From contig JASHXJ010000272.1 in the NCBI GenBank assembly GCA_030043595.1, forward strand, positions 1-8,472: a stretch of DNA of 8,472 nt. The letters are read 5' to 3'. The number at the start of each line of letters is the position of its first letter. Position 1 is the stretch's first letter. The notes beneath the pieces were generated by a model. It made no database searches, was not told the origin of the DNA, and was given only the letters and a program-made list of their open reading frames with translations. Positions 6,346 to 8,472 of this stretch are shown here, piece after piece. The stretch is from Trebonia sp. Its GTDB lineage: Bacteria; Actinomycetota; Actinomycetes; Streptosporangiales; Streptosporangiaceae. The translations under genes and the position numbers were made by a program.

Positions 6346-6406
6346 CAGCGAACAGGTCCGCAGCGCGGCGGGTTCGTACCTGGGTCTGATGTAACTGAAC
6401 GTAACT
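6337..6406. repeat. Perfect 12-bp inverted repeat with 46-nt spacer
   Basis: AGTTACGTTCAG at 6337-6348 is the exact reverse complement of CTGAACGTAACT at 6395-6406. The right arm is flanked by a further GTAAC (6391-6395), giving GTAACTGAACGTAAC. The arms are A/T-richer than the surrounding DNA. They could be paired operators for a regulator of the Tcp genes or a long stem-loop in the leader; no T-run follows, so a terminator is unlikely. Confidence 0.75.
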
Positions 6407-6535
6407 TAATCAAGTACGGGACACGTGCGTGTTCTGCAGCAATCCGGCACCTGTGACCGATTTCTATCGCACAATGGTGCACGAGACCGGCAGGAAGGCA
6501 CGCCCGTACCTGGCTGCCCAGGCACGGGAGCGGGC

Positions 6536-6540
6536 GGAGG
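6536..6540 (+). promoter_or_regulatory. Shine-Dalgarno GGAGG that sets the TcpC-like start
   Basis: GGAGG lies 7 nt before GTG 6548. The GTG at 6542 in the same frame is only one base away from it, and the farther GTG at 6425 has no such site, so 6548 is the best start. Confidence 0.65.
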
Positions 6541-6547
6541 TGTGGTC

Positions 6548-7531
6548 GTGCGGAGGTCAACCGTCTCTGACCTTGATAGCGCTACGGAGTCGGCCGTCCA
6601 CGGTACAGCATCACCGGCCGCGGCCGGGCGCCGTAGTCCCGCCGGCCGGAGGCCGTGGAGCGGCGGCGGCGGACGCTGGCTGGTCTGGCCGATGCGCGTC
6701 GTCCTGTGGGGAGCGATTCTTGTTATCGCCTATCGCGGCGTGATGGCGATCGTGCTGAATGAGACGCCTGCGAGCTCGAATGGCGCGGCGTCCGCTCCGG
6801 CTTCCCCGGTGCCGCAGTTTCCCGCGACTGTCGGCGAGGCTTTCGCCATGCAGTTCGGCCAGGTCTACCTGAACTTCAGCCCTGCGGCCGCGACTACGCG
6901 CGCCAGGCAGCTCGCCGCCTTCATACCGGCCAATGTGGCCGCGGTAAATCCGCAATTCGGCTGGAACGGCGCTGGAACATCGCGCCTGCAGTCCGAGCAG
7001 GTGGCGGGGATTGACGTGCGCACCGCGCAGACCGCCGTAGTCACGCTGCTCGCCATGGTCAACGGCCACCTTATGGAACTCGGCGTGCCGCTCTATGCGA
7101 GCGGCGGCGGAATAGTAGTATCGGGCGAGCCGGCCGTGCTTCCAGCGCCCCCGGCAGCAACACCGCCGGATACACAGCAGACCAGCTCCGACCCAGTCGC
7201 GCAGAGCGCCCTGTCGAGTCAGCTGCCCGCGTTCTTCCAGGCCTATGCGAGGGGAGACCAGGCGACCCTGAACCGGTACCTCGCGCCGGGGGTGTCGCTC
7301 AGCGGGCTGGGCGGCGCCGTCAGTTTCGGATCGATCTCCAGCATCACCGTTCCGCCGGGCGGCGCGACACGCGACATCACCGTGACCGTCAACTGGGTGT
7401 TCCCGGGCCAGGTCAGGGGGAGCATGACCCAGATTGCCGCAACTTACGACATGTCGGTAATCGACCAGCAAAGCGGAAGATGGTATGTAAAAGAGATCCG
7501 TGCAGCTACCCAGCCGATGGGAACCCAATGA
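6548..7531 (+). CDS. TcpC-like (VirB8-type) conjugal transfer protein
   Basis: 327 residues from GTG 6548. The cytoplasmic N-terminus is Ser/Ala/Gly/Arg-rich (1-43). One transmembrane helix follows at about 46-70 (RVVLWGAILVIAYRGVMAIVL), then an Ala/Pro/Ser linker, then two extracytoplasmic segments of about 100 residues (about 93-199 and 221-320) joined by a Pro-rich stretch. Each has the alternating pattern of an NTF2-like fold; the second contains FFQAYARGDQATLNRYLAPGV and ends in SGRWYVKEIRA. This is the architecture of TcpC of Gram-positive conjugation systems, whose soluble part is VirB8-like and forms part of the membrane channel. The family call rests on architecture and motif resemblance. 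It is followed by small membrane proteins and a TcpE-like gene, the expected order in a Tcp module. An ATGA overlap at 7528-7531 could couple it to a 47-codon ORF. Confidence 0.8.
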   Translation: MRRSTVSDLDSATESAVHGTASPAAAGRRSPAGRRPWSGGGGRWLVWPMRVVLWGAILVIAYRGVMAIVLNETPASSNGAASAPASPVPQFPATVGEAFAMQFGQVYLNFSPAAATTRARQLAAFIPANVAAVNPQFGWNGAGTSRLQSEQVAGIDVRTAQTAVVTLLAMVNGHLMELGVPLYASGGGIVVSGEPAVLPAPPAATPPDTQQTSSDPVAQSALSSQLPAFFQAYARGDQATLNRYLAPGVSLSGLGGAVSFGSISSITVPPGGATRDITVTVNWVFPGQVRGSMTQIAATYDMSVIDQQSGRWYVKEIRAATQPMGTQ

Positions 7532-7671
7532 CCCGGGACGCGACATCGCCGGTCCTGCGCTGCGGCAAGCGCGCGACCGCCGCCGCCTACGGGCCGCCGC
7601 GGGCCGCACGTCCTCACCGGGTCCCATGGTGTCCCCGACAGGTAACTGATGTTCACGGAAGGGAAGGATGA
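7528..7671 (+). CDS. Possible 47-residue ORF of unknown function between tcpC-like and the small membrane gene
   Basis: ATG at 7528 overlaps the TcpC-like stop (ATGA), and its TGA at 7669-7671 overlaps the next start region, so it fills the gap with coupled junctions on both sides. The product is basic, Arg/Pro/Ala-rich, with three cysteines (C12, C35 and none clustered further as a full zinc site) and no membrane segment. I do not recognise it. No independent ribosome binding site is needed if coupled. It may equally be a chance frame in a 136-bp spacer. Confidence 0.3.
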   Translation: MTRDATSPVLRCGKRATAAAYGPPRAARPHRVPWCPRQVTDVHGREG

Positions 7672-7931
7672 TGTCTGCTCACATCATCGCCGCCGCGCAC
7701 CCGCAGGCGGCGATCAGCACCCAAGGCCTAGTCATCTACCTGCAGAGCCTGTTCGGCCCGCTATTCCTGGGGATAGTAGGCATCGTCGCGCTCTTCTTCC
7801 TCTTCACTCGTGAGATCACCAGATTCGTGCAGTTCATCGTCCTGGCGGTCGCGATCGCCGTGGTCTTCTACACGCCTAGCATCGTGCAGACGCTGGCTAC
7901 GGGAATAGCGAACGCACTCGGGGTCCACTGA
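7668..7931 (+). CDS. Small two-helix membrane protein, TcpD-like conjugation component
   Basis: 86-87 residues. Two ATG codons are adjacent (7668 and 7671) behind a purine-rich GGAAGGGAAGG; either is possible. After a short Ala/His-rich N-terminus there are two hydrophobic helices (about 29-47 and 53-72) joined by a short charged turn FTREITRF, and a small C-terminal tail. Size, topology and position between TcpC-like and TcpE-like genes fit the small membrane proteins of Gram-positive conjugation modules. TcpD is the likely match, though a VirB2/pilin-like role cannot be excluded from such a short sequence. Not catalytic. Confidence 0.72.
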   Translation: MMSAHIIAAAHPQAAISTQGLVIYLQSLFGPLFLGIVGIVALFFLFTREITRFVQFIVLAVAIAVVFYTPSIVQTLATGIANALGVH

Positions 7932-7958
7932 TTATCTCTCGCTGAGGAGCGCAGCCAC

Positions 7959-8472
7959 GTGGACCTTCCCACATATACGAACATCTGGCGGATCGAAAAG
8001 CGGCTCTATAAGCTCTATGACTTCCGGCTCCCGGCGCCGCTGCCGATCAACTGGATCGCCGTATTCACTGGGATTACGGTGCCATATGTCGTTCTCCTGG
8101 TAGCGATCGGGGTGCCTTTCGACCACAGCCTCGTGTGGTTGTATGTGCTGCCGCCGGGCTTGCTGACCTGGCTGACAACGCGGCCGGTCATCGAAAGCAA
8201 ACGCCTGCCAGAACTACTGGAATCGCAGATTCGCTATCTCGCGGAGCCGCGCGTCTGGTGCCGGCTGGCGCCGCTCGGTGAGAAAGACCAGATCGTCGTG
8301 ACCGCCCGCGTGTGGCATAGCCGCCGGGTTCCGCGACAGCGCAGGAAGGAAGGATCTGTCGCGCTCCGTGCACGCGGCACGCTGGCGCGCCGGCATAGCG
8401 GCGCCGCCGATGGCGCCGCCGCGCCGGCGGCGGTCGTGGTCGCCGCGTCTGCCGCAGTGGCGGTGACTGCCG
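7959..8472 (+). CDS. TcpE-like conjugal transfer membrane protein (3' truncated by window edge)
   Basis: Open frame from GTG 7959, with GAGGAG at 7944-7949 nine bases upstream, running without a stop to the end of the window (171 codons visible). The N-terminus reads YTNIWRIEKRLYKLYDFRLPAPLPINWIAVF: the basic/aromatic amphipathic start and the PxPINW entry into the membrane are hallmarks of the TcpE family. Two helices follow (about 33-52 and 57-74), then a cytoplasmic region with ESKRLPELLESQIRYLAEPRVWCRLAP, also family-typical. Beyond residue 120 it becomes Arg-rich and then Ala-rich, a low-complexity extension that continues off the edge. TcpE is an inner component of the conjugation apparatus; a VirB4-like ATPase would be the expected next gene. 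Confidence 0.82.
   Translation, partial: MDLPTYTNIWRIEKRLYKLYDFRLPAPLPINWIAVFTGITVPYVVLLVAIGVPFDHSLVWLYVLPPGLLTWLTTRPVIESKRLPELLESQIRYLAEPRVWCRLAPLGEKDQIVVTARVWHSRRVPRQRRKEGSVALRARGTLARRHSGAADGAAAPAAVVVAASAAVAVTA

Larger units (their letters stand above)
6266..6547. other. Non-coding region between the polysaccharide cluster and the Tcp module
   Basis: About 280 bases without a convincing gene. An open frame upstream of GTG 6548 exists from 6425 but has no ribosome binding site at its GTG and no recognisable sequence. Bases 6310-6415 are locally much richer in A/T than the flanks and hold the inverted repeat and the promoter-like pair listed separately. This is the most likely control region for the downstream conjugation genes. 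Confidence 0.6.

Noticed and set aside
6425..6547. Longer TcpC-like protein starting at GTG 6425
   Set aside because: No Shine-Dalgarno at 6425, the extra 41 residues have no family-like features, and GGAGG at 6536 points to GTG 6548.
1..8472. tRNA genes, rRNA, CRISPR arrays, insertion sequences or integrase genes
   Set aside because: None seen by eye on either strand; no regularly spaced repeats, transposase motifs or tRNA-like cloverleaf candidates were noticed, although a covariance-model scan was not possible.

Overview
The window comes from a high-GC Gram-positive actinomycete. The base composition is strongly GC-rich, arginine is coded mostly by CGN, GTG starts occur, and genes are packed with stop/start overlaps. 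Genus cannot be told from the sequence. All supported genes lie on the + strand; the long antisense and alternative-frame ORFs are GC-bias shadows.

Region A (1-6265) looks like part of an exopolysaccharide locus. In order it holds: the C-terminal end of an unidentified protein (ends 157); a membrane protein with about 12 predicted helices (157-1530) that may be a repeat-unit or polymer exporter; a LegB/ArnA-like NAD-dependent sugar-nucleotide dehydratase/epimerase (1568-2566) broken by an in-frame TAA at codon 164; a second extended-SDR epimerase/reductase (2571-3470); two adjacent paralogous spherulin-4/GH135-like proteins, one with no export signal (3470-4192) and one behind an N-terminal membrane anchor (4194-5117); and a GT4 glycosyltransferase (5123-6265). 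Except for the 37-bp gap before the dehydratase, all are separated by 0-5 bp or overlap, so they probably form one operon. The characterised relatives of spherulin-4/GH135 (fungal Sph3) act on galactosaminogalactan. The combination of sugar epimerases, glycosyltransferase, multipass membrane protein and GH135-like hydrolases therefore resembles, by analogy, the fungal galactosaminogalactan cluster and the bacterial Pel systems. The polymer itself is an inference.

Region B (6266-6547) is non-coding. It carries a perfect 12-bp inverted repeat with a 46-nt spacer and a weak promoter-like pair overlapping its left arm.

Region C (6548-8472) is a conjugation module: a TcpC-like VirB8-type protein, a possible 47-aa ORF, a small two-helix membrane protein in the TcpD position, and a TcpE-like protein that runs off the end of the window. 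Its codon use is somewhat less GC-biased than that of region A, which fits a separate history such as an integrative conjugative element or a domesticated Tcp locus. No integrase, relaxase, coupling ATPase, att site, tRNA or CRISPR array is visible.
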